Assembly (NCBI RefSeq): GCF_002197845.1
Contig: NZ_NIDE01000001.1
Coordinates: 682,001-746,000, forward strand
Direction of reading: 5' to 3'
DNA length: 64,000 nt
Origin: Fimbriiglobus ruber
Lineage (GTDB): Bacteria; Planctomycetota; Planctomycetia; Gemmatales; Gemmataceae
Shown: positions 18,694 through 27,692 of the stretch, piece after piece
Layout of the letters: each line of letters opens with the position of its first letter
Position numbering within the stretch: position 1 is the stretch's first letter
The notes under the pieces: generated by a model
What the model was told of the DNA's origin: nothing
Databases searched by the model: none
What the model saw: the letters and a program-made list of their open reading frames with translations, nothing else
Position numbers and translations under genes: made by a program

Positions 18694-20028
18694 TTACTTT
18701 CTTGCGACACTCGCCACGGTTTTCACGGGCGCCGCGTCCGGCGGGGCTTTCAGGGATTCGAGGAACTTGATGACGGCCGTCTGATCGGCCGCCGGCAGCT
18801 TTTGGAATCGTTCGGTCACGTCCTTCGCGTCACCCTTGTGAGCCAGGATGGCCGCGCTCAGGGTCCAGGCAGAACCATCGTGCATGTACGGGGCGGAATC
18901 GGCGACGCCCCACAGCGGCGGGGTCTTCCACTCCTGCGGCGGCGGTACATGGTCCGGCCGGGAGAATTCGGCGGGCGGTTCAGGGCCGTAATCCGGGAAG
19001 CCGCCACCCGACGGGTCTTGAAGGGTATAAAGCAGGAAATCGCTGTAGATGCCTTTCACGCCGCCCAGGTCGGGCACGTGACACGCGGCACAGCCGACCG
19101 ATTTGAACACCTCTTTCCCGCGGGTCGCGAGCGGGCTCGCGACTTCCACCGGACGCGGCAACGTGTCCACGAACGCCACCAATTTTCGGAATTGTTTCTT
19201 GTCGAGATCCGGGGCCGCGTCGGGCGATCCGCTCTTGTGAATCGGCTTCGCCTGGGCACTGGTCGGGGTGCCCAGCCCGAGTTCGTTCGCGCACGCAGCG
19301 GCGACGAATTCCTCAAGGGTCGCGAATTGAGCCTTCCACCCGAACTTGCCGACGCGGCCGTCGGGCAAAACCCGGACCCGGCCGACGGCGACGCGATCGA
19401 AGTCGAGCTTGAACTCCGCGACCGCGTTGCCGGCGCTGCGCCGGAGTTGGTTGGCGGCGATCGCCTTCGACGAAATGCGGTCGATCCACCCCGCCCCGAA
19501 TAGGGCCGTTGTTTGGACGCTCTGCGTTCGGATCGGGTCGAACGGCGGGCGCGGCGGCGGGACGTACCCACAGTGACCCGGCGGGGGTGGGGGCGGCGGC
19601 GGGGAAGCCACGGTCGGGTAAAGCGTTTGCAATTTCTTGAGCGACTCCCGGTCGTCGGGCGTCACGCTCGAATTGTGCAGAACGCCCGTCAGGTATTCGT
19701 TCTTACCCGGCTGCGGGAACACTTCAAAATGAACGGCGTTGTGGGCGACCTCGCCGCCACCGCCGACGCCGCCCTGGAAATGACAGAACACACACGATTT
19801 CGCGTTAAAGACCGGGCCGAGGCCGTCGCCGTGGGCCAGCGGGTCGTTGGCGGTCCACTCGTGTTCAAACAGCTCGCGCCCGGCGGAAATGTCCGCCGCC
19901 GAGGCCGACGGCCCCCACCACACGGGCAGGCCGGTCGAGAAAACACCCCAATAGAGGCCGAGGGCCGAAAGGCCCAGCACCCCGAACGTGAACCACCGAC
20001 GCTGCCGCGAAAGGGAAATGTTAGCCAT
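18694..20028 (-). CDS. Di-heme cytochrome c (DHOR-like thiol oxidoreductase)
   Basis: The 444-residue product has an N-terminal membrane anchor/signal (WFTFGVLGLSALGLYWGVF). It has two CxxCH heme sites: CVFCH at 79-83, followed by a Gly-rich loop, and CAACH at 313-317. Further family features are DGLGPVFNAKSC, a proline run at 143-150, and TPPLWGVADSAPYMHDGSAWTL with a potential distal ligand. This fits the di-heme oxidoreductase (PF06537-type) family of periplasmic electron-transfer enzymes. It has no neighbour that indicates a partner, and its substrate is unknown. Confidence 0.87.
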   Translation of the reverse strand: MANISLSRQRRWFTFGVLGLSALGLYWGVFSTGLPVWWGPSASAADISAGRELFEHEWTANDPLAHGDGLGPVFNAKSCVFCHFQGGVGGGGEVAHNAVHFEVFPQPGKNEYLTGVLHNSSVTPDDRESLKKLQTLYPTVASPPPPPPPPGHCGYVPPPRPPFDPIRTQSVQTTALFGAGWIDRISSKAIAANQLRRSAGNAVAEFKLDFDRVAVGRVRVLPDGRVGKFGWKAQFATLEEFVAAACANELGLGTPTSAQAKPIHKSGSPDAAPDLDKKQFRKLVAFVDTLPRPVEVASPLATRGKEVFKSVGCAACHVPDLGGVKGIYSDFLLYTLQDPSGGGFPDYGPEPPAEFSRPDHVPPPQEWKTPPLWGVADSAPYMHDGSAWTLSAAILAHKGDAKDVTERFQKLPAADQTAVIKFLESLKAPPDAAPVKTVASVARK

Positions 20029-20239
20029 GGCTGTGTTCCCGTGCCCGAAAGAAGTGAAGCTTCCATAACAAGCTACCCCAGACTATGCGGGATAGCAATC
20101 ACACAATCGCCCGCGCGATGAATTCATCGCGCTCGTTAACGATTGGAAATTAACCGGGCCGGGATCACCCGGAGAAGTGGCGGACGAGATCGAGGGCAAG
20201 GAATTCGAGAATTCCTCAACATGTGGCGCGGTTGCTGGC

Positions 20240-21874
20240 TTATCCTCCCCGCGGGCCGCGGGTCAGGCCGCCGGGAGTGCGGAGCCATTCGAGCTTGGGC
20301 GGGAGTTTGGTAATGTTCAAGTTCTCGGCGTTTCGGTTGAGCGCTTCGGCCACCAACTGGCCGAACTCCGGGTGGGCGATCAGGAACCCGTCGACGAACA
20401 GGTCAGCCGACTTGGCCATACCACTGAGGACGCGCTCGAACGCCTCGTTCGATTCTTTCGGCTTGTCGCGGTGGGCGAGGACGACGGCCTCGCCGAGTCG
20501 GCCGCCGATCGTGGCGGGGTTTTTGAGTGCGGGCCGTTGGGCGAACTTGGTTTCCAGTTCTTTGAAGACCTTGTCCGCGTCGTCGAGTCGTCGTTCGTGA
20601 ACGTAGAGGATGCCGAGGTCGAGGGCGGCGGCGATCTGCTCGGCCGGTTTTCCCGCGTTCGTCTCGATTTTTGCTTTGAGTTCACGCTCCCGGGTGGAGA
20701 TCATCGGCTCAGGCGGGCGGACGTCCGGTAGGCCGACGATCGAAGTCTTTGGAACGACCGGCGGGTGCGTGCGGCCGAACACCCACCACCCGATCACGCC
20801 CACGCCGGAAACAAGGACGGCCCCGGCGATCCGCAGCAGCCACCGTTGACCGGAGGGCGATGGCGGCGGGATCGGGACGAATTGGCTGGTCGTTACCCCT
20901 CCTACGGATGTGCTGCCCATGAGCGGGGTCGCGACCACGACCGGGGCTGACATCAGTGAGATCGCCGCGGGGACGGCCGCGGCGGACGCCGGCTGCCCCT
21001 TCTGCACCCGCGCCAGGTCGCGGATGACGTCGCGGGCGGTTTGATACCGGTCGTTCTCCTTTTTCGCCATCATCTTGTGGACGACGTCGCAGAGGCCGGC
21101 CGGCAGGTCGGGGCGAATCGCCTTGAGCGGTTCCGCGTTGTCCTGGACGTGTCGGACGGCCACGTCGAACGCGGTCACCCCGCGGAACGGCGGGTGCCCG
21201 GCGAGCAGGTGGTAGCAGGTGATGCCGAACGAATAGATGTCGCTGCGGTGGTCGACCGTCCGCCCCTGGACCTGCTCCGGCGACATGTAAAGTGGCGTAC
21301 CGAGGGTCATGCCGCTTTGGGTGAGGTTGAGTGCCCGGCCCTCGGTTTCGGCCGCGAAATACCGGGACAGGCCGAAGTCCGCGACTTTGACCTCGACCTT
21401 GCGGGTGATCAGGATGTTTTCCGGCTTGATGTCGCGGTGAACGATGCCAAGTTCACTGGCCCGCTGGAGGGCGGCCGCGACTTGCTTCATGATCGACAGG
21501 GCGACCGGCAGGTCGGGCGGCCCCTTGCGTTCGAGGTAGTCGCGGAGGTTCCGGCCGTCGATGTATTCGAGGGCCATGAACCGCAACCCGTCGTGTTCGC
21601 CGACGGCGTACACCTGAACGATGTTCGCGTGCGTGACCCGGGCGACGGCCTCGGCCTCGGCCTGGAACCGCTTGAGGGCGGTCGGGTTTTCCGAAAGTTC
21701 GCGGTTCAGGATTTTGAGGGCGACTTCCCGCTTGAGCGAGAGCTGCCGGGCGAGGTAGACCTGTCCCATCCCGCCCTGCCCGAGTTTGCGCAAGACTTGG
21801 TACTCTCCGACTGTCCGCCCGGTCAGGTCGGGAGCGGCGGGGGGCTTGGACGGGGGTTCCACCGGTTCGGCCAT
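20240..21874 (-). CDS. Serine/threonine protein kinase with C-terminal TM and sensor region
   Basis: The start at ATG 21874 (MAEPVEPPSKPPA) removes a low-complexity extension that would lack a family counterpart. In the 544-residue product the kinase domain shows GQGGMG at 32-37, Lys54 in VALKIL, HRDIKPEN at 146-153, DFG at 166-168 and GTPLYMSPEQVQG. A Pro-rich linker leads to a single membrane segment (about 346-366, IAGAVLVSGVGVIGWWVFG). The outside part is helical and TPR-like (EQIAAALDLGILYVHERRLDDADKVFKELE), a likely protein-binding sensor. This is the standard receptor-kinase layout, unlike the polytopic kinase at 9409-11145. A 318-base gap separates it from the upstream gene. Confidence 0.9.
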   Translation of the reverse strand: MAEPVEPPSKPPAAPDLTGRTVGEYQVLRKLGQGGMGQVYLARQLSLKREVALKILNRELSENPTALKRFQAEAEAVARVTHANIVQVYAVGEHDGLRFMALEYIDGRNLRDYLERKGPPDLPVALSIMKQVAAALQRASELGIVHRDIKPENILITRKVEVKVADFGLSRYFAAETEGRALNLTQSGMTLGTPLYMSPEQVQGRTVDHRSDIYSFGITCYHLLAGHPPFRGVTAFDVAVRHVQDNAEPLKAIRPDLPAGLCDVVHKMMAKKENDRYQTARDVIRDLARVQKGQPASAAAVPAAISLMSAPVVVATPLMGSTSVGGVTTSQFVPIPPPSPSGQRWLLRIAGAVLVSGVGVIGWWVFGRTHPPVVPKTSIVGLPDVRPPEPMISTRERELKAKIETNAGKPAEQIAAALDLGILYVHERRLDDADKVFKELETKFAQRPALKNPATIGGRLGEAVVLAHRDKPKESNEAFERVLSGMAKSADLFVDGFLIAHPEFGQLVAEALNRNAENLNITKLPPKLEWLRTPGGLTRGPRGG

Positions 21875-22192
21875 CGGCGGGCGGCTCCGGGCAAGGCGTG
21901 CGGTCTCGGGACGACGGCCGGGTGCGAGACCGGCCGTGGAATTGTATCGCAAAATCACGAGTAAACAGTGAACGGTCACAGTGACGGGCGAGAAAGCCAG
22001 GTCCCAGCGCTGAAGACGTGAAGCCAGTGTCATTATCTCTCACGCTCGGCACAGCCCAAAAACCGCTGAACGCAGGTTGCACCGCTTGATGCTCGGGAGA
22101 TCGACGCAGCGGTTTTCAGCCTGAAAGGCTGGTACTTCTCAGCCCGGGGCAACGCCCCGGGACCCTTCACGTACCCAGAGAACCTTGGGTGT
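21875..22192. other. Gap with two small GC hairpins
   Basis: No gene is seen in this 318-base gap. It contains two short hairpins: CAGCC-TGAAA-GGCTG (22117-22131) and CCCGGGGC-AAC-GCCCCGGG (22143-22161), both just downstream of the coiled-coil gene stop at 22193. They look like part of a dispersed GC-rich intergenic element I associate with planctomycetes, and they may help terminate that gene's transcript. Confidence 0.5.
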
Positions 22193-23905
22193 TTACTTCC
22201 CGCCCGGGGCCTGACCGCCGAGGTTCTGGAAGTAATCCTTGACCGCGTCTTTGGCGTCCCGCGGGAGGCGCTGGCTGTCGATCGACTTCGGGGCGTCCTG
22301 CGCGGCCGCTTCGATGGCCGGCCCGAGTTCCGCACTGGACGACGACTTGAACGCCGGGCCGCGGGTCGCTCCGCCATACGTCTTGCGGCCTTTGGGGTCG
22401 AAAATGCCGCGAATTCGCTCGTCTTGAGACGAGGACTGTGCGTCGCGGTTTTCCTTCCGGCGGCCGGTCGCGGGGTTGGTGAACGGGCTCCAATCCGCGT
22501 CGTCTTTGTTTCCGATTTCGTCGCCGTTCTTGTTACCCTGACATTGCTTGCAGGCGTTCTTCTTCTCGTCCTTCAGCCGTTGCAGAAAGTCTTGGGCGTC
22601 CGCCAGGTCTTGCAGCTCGCCCTCCGTCTGTTCGAGCGACTTCATGGCCTTTTCGAGTTCCTTGGCTGCTTCTTCGAGGTCACCTTTGTCCAGGGCGTCC
22701 TTGGTTTTCTGCATGCGCTCGGCCAGGTTCTGGGCCGCCTCCGCGGCGTCCTTCGATTCTTGTTTCATTTGGTTGAGTTCGCGCTCGAGTGCCTCGGCGT
22801 CCTTCCCTTCCTTCTTGGCCTTGTCGATCAGCTTCTCCAGTTGCTTTTCCCGTTCCTTGTTCTTCGACTGGTCGGCCAGTTGCTGCTTCATCTTGTCCAT
22901 CTGCCGGCTGAGCTGCTCCTTCTCTTCCTGAGAAAGATTTTTATCTTTCATCTTCTTCTTGAGTTGGTCGAGTTCTTCGATCGCCTTCTTGGTGTCGCCT
23001 TTCGCGAGCGCGTCTTTCAGCCCCTTGGCCGGACCGTCCTTGAAATCCTTGTCGTCTTTCAGGCGGTCGAGTTGTTCGAGCTGCTGAGCCATCTTTTCGA
23101 GGCGTTCCTTTTTCTCCTCGTTAAACTTGCGGACTTTTTCCTCCGCCGAGGTCAACTCGGCGACCTTGTCCTTGAGTTTCTCCGGTGTGTCGCGGTTCGG
23201 GTCGGTGTCGAACTTCCGCATCATCTCGTTGAGTTGTTCTTCGAGTTCCTTCAGCTCTTTCGATTTGTCCGTTCGGGCTGCGAGTTCGGGCGGCCGGTTC
23301 TTTTTCGTGAACGGTGTCGGGTTGTTCGGCGGCATCGACTTTTGCTGGTCGGCCGCGGTGCCTTTCTTCTCCGGCGAATTTGCGTCCTCGTCGGCTCGGA
23401 GTTGCTTGATGATCGGGAGCGGGAACAGGGCCGCCAGCACCACACACGCGGCCAGTGTGGGGACGAACAACGCGGGCCACTTCGGGCGGACGGGGAATCG
23501 ATCTTTGACCACGAGCGGCGTGACTTTCGCCACGGCGTCCGCCACGACGGCCTGCCCGGCCGGGGTCGCACGCTCGGCGGCCGTGAGCCCGAGTGCCGTC
23601 GTGACCCGTTCCTTGAGTCCGAAGCGGGTGTCGACTTCGAGAGCGATCATTGGCGCCGGCGGCGTCGCCCGGCGGGCCCACCACACAGCGATTGCCCCGC
23701 CGAGGACGACCGCGCCGCCGACCACGTACCATTGAAGCTGGGGCGGCGCGTCATCAACGACCAGCGGGTGTGCGATGACCCAGCCCAAACCCACGACCAG
23801 GGCGGCCGACCAGCAAACGACCAGACGATTCAGGAGCGACTGAAAGAACGTCCGGCGGCGCGCGGCTCGCACGGACCGCTCGATCGGCGACAGGGCTTCG
23901 GACAT
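22193..23905 (-). CDS. Membrane protein with very long charged coiled coil
   Basis: The 570-residue product starts at MSEALSPIERS (ATG 23905). It has two N-terminal membrane segments (about 27-50 and 60-80), a soluble region (FGLKERVTTALGL), and a third segment (about 145-167, PALFVPTLAACVVLAALF). From about residue 200 to 480 it is almost entirely Lys/Glu/Asp/Gln/Leu-rich coiled coil. A CKQCQGN motif follows, then a basic, polar tail. The layout resembles DUF4175-type membrane proteins with coiled-coil periplasmic arms, but I do not assign it firmly. It may scaffold envelope structures. The gene precedes the receptor kinase by 318 bases on the same strand. Confidence 0.75.
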   Translation of the reverse strand: MSEALSPIERSVRAARRRTFFQSLLNRLVVCWSAALVVGLGWVIAHPLVVDDAPPQLQWYVVGGAVVLGGAIAVWWARRATPPAPMIALEVDTRFGLKERVTTALGLTAAERATPAGQAVVADAVAKVTPLVVKDRFPVRPKWPALFVPTLAACVVLAALFPLPIIKQLRADEDANSPEKKGTAADQQKSMPPNNPTPFTKKNRPPELAARTDKSKELKELEEQLNEMMRKFDTDPNRDTPEKLKDKVAELTSAEEKVRKFNEEKKERLEKMAQQLEQLDRLKDDKDFKDGPAKGLKDALAKGDTKKAIEELDQLKKKMKDKNLSQEEKEQLSRQMDKMKQQLADQSKNKEREKQLEKLIDKAKKEGKDAEALERELNQMKQESKDAAEAAQNLAERMQKTKDALDKGDLEEAAKELEKAMKSLEQTEGELQDLADAQDFLQRLKDEKKNACKQCQGNKNGDEIGNKDDADWSPFTNPATGRRKENRDAQSSSQDERIRGIFDPKGRKTYGGATRGPAFKSSSSAELGPAIEAAAQDAPKSIDSQRLPRDAKDAVKDYFQNLGGQAPGGK

Positions 23906-24398
23906 GGGCCGGCTCCCGGAAGAATGAGGGCGTCTACCCAATTAAGACGGCGGCCCGCGTCGGTGGTTTCACGACCGTCGCCGTGCGAATATTGTACCAC
24001 CGGGAACGCACGGCAACGAGCAAGAGCGGAATGATGGGCAAATATTCGGCAGAGACACCCCGATTCGGTAATGTGTGATCGAAAATCGCCTCGGCCGCGA
24101 CGGTACGCCGGCCGTATACCCTGGCCGACTCCCCGGAATAGACGTGCTGTTGGCCGCGCGAACGGCTCGGCCCGCTGACCACAGACTAACCTCGGTACGA
24201 GAACCCGGGCCGCGTCGCGGTCGAAGCGGGTCGTATGGCGGGAGGGTTTTTGCGCTTTTTGCGCCTTACAGCGTGTTTTCTGATTGAGCATTGACAACGA
24301 CGCGCATGCATGAGGGGCTGCGTTGTCGATCGGGATCATCCGAGTGGTCTGGGAACGTGCCACCCACCGTCCGAATCCGTTCCGATGCCCAAGCGGGG
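23906..24398. other. Intergenic gap, nothing assigned
   Basis: This gap of 493 bases lies between two minus-strand genes: upstream of the coiled-coil protein and downstream of the amidase. Short frames on the plus strand have no ribosome site or recognisable domain. A T-rich stretch with repeated TTTTTGCG (about 24246-24264) is the only visible peculiarity. Confidence 0.45.
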
Positions 24399-25238
24399 CT
24401 ACTTCTTCAGTGCCTCGCTCGCGGCTTCCGAAAGGTATTTCCCGAATTCCCGGTGGCTGAAGAGCGACCGGCCGACGCCCCAATTCTTGTCCGCATACGT
24501 CAGATCGAGATCGGCGAAGAAATAGTCTTCGACGTGTCGGCGGCTCCGCACGAGGACTTCGCCGTGTGGGTCGATGATGTAGCTGTCGCCGTAGCCCACG
24601 CCTTCGGACCGGGTGATTCCGGTTTCCTTGCCGACCGTCACACTGTTCGCCCGGACGAAATGTATGCCGTTCTCCACGGCCCTCGCCGTGTGGTCTGCCC
24701 GGACCGTCGTGAAGTGCCCGAGGAGACCGGCCGCGCCGATGTAGTTGTAATGCGGGGCCAGGATTAGCTTGGCTCCCTTGGTCGCCAGGATACGGGCCGG
24801 CTCGATGTATCCGCCGTCGGAACAGATCACGACACCGAAGCGAACCCCCGCCCGCTCGAATACCGGGAAGGTTCGTCCCTGTTTGTGGAACGGCATATAC
24901 GCGGTGCATTTGCTGTACGTGCCGAGGACGTGCCCTTTGTGGACGACGGCCGCGGTGTTGTAGAGGTCGCCGTCGCGGACCTCGTTGAACCCGTCCACGA
25001 ACGTCGAATCGAAGCGGGTGGATTTGTCGAGTATCTTCATCATCTGCGGCGAATCGAGTGCGAAGGCACCGGCGCGAGCGGCCTCGGCCGTGTCCGAATA
25101 CCCGGTCAGGTAGCACTCGGGGAAACAAAGAATGTCCAAGCGGTCGCGCTGGGCGCGTTCGAGACCGCTAACCACTTTCGCCAGGTTGCCGTCGAAGTCG
25201 CCGACGGTCGAGTGGAGTTGACAGACACCGACGCGCAT
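24399..25238 (-). CDS. Carbon-nitrogen hydrolase (nitrilase superfamily)
   Basis: The 279-residue product starts at ATG 25238 (MRVGVCQLHSTVGDFDGNLAK). The catalytic triad is visible: Glu41 in FPECYLTGY, Lys110 in YSKCTAYMPFHK and Cys139 in VVICSDGGYIEP. A further family block is ARAVENGIHFVRANSVTVGKETG. Such enzymes hydrolyse amides, carbamoyl-amines or nitriles. It is the last gene of the ethanolamine cluster, 80 bases after eutC on the same strand. It could release ethanolamine or a related amine from an amide, or act on a breakdown product; that role is inferred from position. A longer open frame upstream only shadows eutC and is not used. Confidence 0.88.
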   Translation of the reverse strand: MRVGVCQLHSTVGDFDGNLAKVVSGLERAQRDRLDILCFPECYLTGYSDTAEAARAGAFALDSPQMMKILDKSTRFDSTFVDGFNEVRDGDLYNTAAVVHKGHVLGTYSKCTAYMPFHKQGRTFPVFERAGVRFGVVICSDGGYIEPARILATKGAKLILAPHYNYIGAAGLLGHFTTVRADHTARAVENGIHFVRANSVTVGKETGITRSEGVGYGDSYIIDPHGEVLVRSRRHVEDYFFADLDLTYADKNWGVGRSLFSHREFGKYLSEAASEALKK

Positions 25239-25318
25239 GACCGACCTCTCCGCGTGCGTCGTTGGGGACTCGGCTGCGTTCCGCACAAGACGCGGACGAG
25301 AAGGCCGTTGGCCGCCGG

Positions 25319-26116
25319 TCATTGATTCGGACTTAACGCGTCCGACCCGAGTGCCCTCAGGTCTTCCTTCACTCGAACACCGCTCGCCTGCTCGCGCATC
25401 ATGGTGGTTGCCAGCGTCGCCACCCGGCGGGCTGCCTCCGCGAGAGGTACGCCGTTGGCGTGGATGTTCGAGATCAGGTTCCGGTCGGCGTCTGTGTGAC
25501 CAACTCGCGGACGGTATGCCAGGTACGCGGAGAGCCCGTCGGCCGTCGCCAGGCCAGGTCTCTCGCCAATCAAGAGGACGACCACCGCAGGGTCGAGTAC
25601 TTCGCCTACGTCGTTTAACACGCCCACGCGGCAGTAACGAACGGCGAACGGCCGGCCGAATCGCCAGCCGCGGCGCTCGGCCTCGGCGGCCAAGAGCGGC
25701 ACCAGACTCGGAACCTGGGCGGCGACGGCCGTCGGCGAGAGACCGTCGCCGATCACCAGTTGGAGGTCGGCTCCGCATGGGCATTCGGCACTGATCTGGG
25801 TGATAGCGGCCTCGCTCAACTTCCGCCCGAGGTCCGGGCGGGCCAGGTATTCGTCTTTAGAACTCGCCAGTGTGCAGACTTCGAACAGGCGATACGTCTC
25901 GACCAACACTCCCAGGTCGCGTGTTAAATCTAACTCGGTCCGGACGGCATCCCGCGCGATCGCGTGGTCTTCGCGGAGCCGCAGCCAGGTGCCCGTGCGA
26001 TACCCCGGCCCGGCTCGCCCGGCGAGTACCCTGGCCGGCGTGCGGGCCAGCGCGAGCCGGACGGAATCGGTCGGGGCTAACTCTGATTTAACGTGATCGG
26101 CGTCGGGTTCGCTCAT
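25319..26116 (-). CDS. eutC: Ethanolamine ammonia-lyase small subunit
   Basis: The 265-residue EutC homologue matches the family in size once started at ATG 26116 (MSEPDADHVKSELAPTDSVRLALARTPARVLAGRAGPGYRTGTW). Further motifs are LRLREDHAIARDAVRTEL, LQLVIGDGLSPTAV, FAVRYCRVGVLNDVGEVLDPAVVVLLIGERPGL and SAYLAYRPRVGHTDADRNLISNIHANG. With EutB it forms the adenosylcobalamin enzyme that splits ethanolamine into acetaldehyde and ammonia. Its ATG overlaps the stop of the permease gene by 4 bases, so the two are translationally coupled. No cobalamin adenosyltransferase or reactivase (eutT/eutA) is nearby. Confidence 0.95.
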   Translation of the reverse strand: MSEPDADHVKSELAPTDSVRLALARTPARVLAGRAGPGYRTGTWLRLREDHAIARDAVRTELDLTRDLGVLVETYRLFEVCTLASSKDEYLARPDLGRKLSEAAITQISAECPCGADLQLVIGDGLSPTAVAAQVPSLVPLLAAEAERRGWRFGRPFAVRYCRVGVLNDVGEVLDPAVVVLLIGERPGLATADGLSAYLAYRPRVGHTDADRNLISNIHANGVPLAEAARRVATLATTMMREQASGVRVKEDLRALGSDALSPNQ

Positions 26117-27651
26117 TCCTTCCTCCCGCCCGCGAGAGCCGTCAGGGCGGCTTCGCCAGACATCGGGCTGTCTGCCCGTCGGTGTAGCGTCAAGATTCCG
26201 GGCGGCGGGCCGGGGAAGGTCCGGCGGGCGAACAGAAACCATCCAACGGCCAGTACCACCGTCATTCCGCCGACCACCACGGCCGCCCGCTCGTTGGGTG
26301 GCTGCATGCCGATGACGATGAACCCAATGCACCCGAGTACACTAACCACCGCGAGCGGGCGGAACCAACGGCCCAGGTGCCACGGGCCGAACGTCGTCCA
26401 CCACCGGCCGTAAGCCACGAACCCGATCGCCGTGGGCAGCACGTAGGACACGTAGAGGAAGATGACGCAAACGGCCGTGATCGTCGAATAGACCGGCGTG
26501 TAAACCGTGAACCCAACGGCCGCCGCCGAAACGACCCAGACGGCGACGGCCGGGGTCTTGAACCGGGGGGAGACGGACCGGAGCCAACGGGAGGCGGGAA
26601 GGCCGCCGTCGCGGGCGAACGCGAACGTCATCCGCGACGTCGACGTGACGGTCGCCAGGCCGCAGAGGTACTGGGCGATCACCGCCCCGCCGCACAACGC
26701 CCACGCGAGCTTCAGCGGGACCGCCCCGAACAGGGCGTGGGCGAATGCCCCTTCGCCCGCTGCCGCGGTCGCCGCCGGGTCTCGCATTGCCAGCACCACT
26801 GCGCTCAACATCACCCAGCCGAACAGGCCCGACACCAGAACTGACCTGACGATTCCCCGCGGCACCGCCGCGGCCGCCCCGACGGTTTCCTCGGCCGCGT
26901 GGGCGGAGGCGTCGAAGCCGGTGATGGTGTAAGCCGGCAAGAGGAAGCCGAGGCAGAGGGCGCACCACGGGCACTCGGTCCGCGGCCATACCGGGGCGGG
27001 ATCGACTGGCTGACCAGTGTAGTTCGTGATTGTGACCAGCCGGGCGAAGTCGAGCGATTCGGCCGAGGTGAGGAGGACAACCGTCATGGCTACCGCGACG
27101 GCCAGAATCCAATACCCGCTGAAGTCCGTCAGGACGCGTGTGACCCGGATACCAAGATGGTTCAGGAGAGCTTGCGTACCTGTGACCACGGCGACGGCAA
27201 TGAACTGGGCCGCCGGGTACAAAGTCAGGTCCGGTGCGAACGCGGCGACCGCGAACTGGACGGTGCCCACGTTGATGGCGGCAAGCACTGTGACGAGTCC
27301 GGCGAGATTAAACCAGGCCGTCACCCACCCCCACCCGCGACCGCCGAGGACTGCCGCCCAGTGGTAGAGTCCGCCGGCCGTCGGGAACGCGCTGGCCACC
27401 TGGCCCATCGTCGCGGCGACGCACAGGGAGAGGAGAGTGACCAGGGGCCACCCGATCCCAATGCTCGCCCCACCCGCCGCGCAGAAGCCGAGGTGAAACG
27501 ACGTCAGCCCGCCAGCGAGAATGCAAATCATCGAGAGCGAAAGGGCGAAATTCGAGAACCCACCCAGCACCCGGGACAACTCCTGGGAATACCCGAGTTG
27601 GTGCAAGGTGCGAACGTCGTCGCTAGAACTTGAATCGTCAGGCGTGGACAT
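26113..27651 (-). CDS. APC-superfamily permease, probably for ethanolamine
   Basis: The start at ATG 27651 (MSTPDDSSSSDDVRTLHQLGYSQEL) gives 512 residues. After a polar N-terminus there are about 12 hydrophobic segments, including the amino acid/polyamine/choline permease signature FSNFALSLSMICILAGGLTSFHLGF and the loop TGFDASAHAAEETVGAAAAVPRGI. This matches the amino acid/choline permease type. Its place between eutB and eutC, coupled to eutC by an ATGA overlap, makes ethanolamine the likely substrate. It is not closely similar in layout to EutH, so the transport substrate is inferred from context. Confidence 0.88.
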   Translation of the reverse strand: MSTPDDSSSSDDVRTLHQLGYSQELSRVLGGFSNFALSLSMICILAGGLTSFHLGFCAAGGASIGIGWPLVTLLSLCVAATMGQVASAFPTAGGLYHWAAVLGGRGWGWVTAWFNLAGLVTVLAAINVGTVQFAVAAFAPDLTLYPAAQFIAVAVVTGTQALLNHLGIRVTRVLTDFSGYWILAVAVAMTVVLLTSAESLDFARLVTITNYTGQPVDPAPVWPRTECPWCALCLGFLLPAYTITGFDASAHAAEETVGAAAAVPRGIVRSVLVSGLFGWVMLSAVVLAMRDPAATAAAGEGAFAHALFGAVPLKLAWALCGGAVIAQYLCGLATVTSTSRMTFAFARDGGLPASRWLRSVSPRFKTPAVAVWVVSAAAVGFTVYTPVYSTITAVCVIFLYVSYVLPTAIGFVAYGRWWTTFGPWHLGRWFRPLAVVSVLGCIGFIVIGMQPPNERAAVVVGGMTVVLAVGWFLFARRTFPGPPPGILTLHRRADSPMSGEAALTALAGGRKE

Positions 27652-27692
27652 GCAACCTCGGCGGTGTCTGAGATATATGGTCGGGCGGGGCG

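Noticed and set aside
22424-24034. Plus-strand frame of 536 residues
   Set aside because: It is antisense to the coiled-coil gene. Its Leu/Phe/Val-rich sequence is the complement of Lys/Glu codons and has no start site or family.
24399-25784. 461-residue form of the amidase
   Set aside because: The first 182 residues are a frame-shadow of eutC and are Arg/Pro-rich. The family start is ATG 25238.
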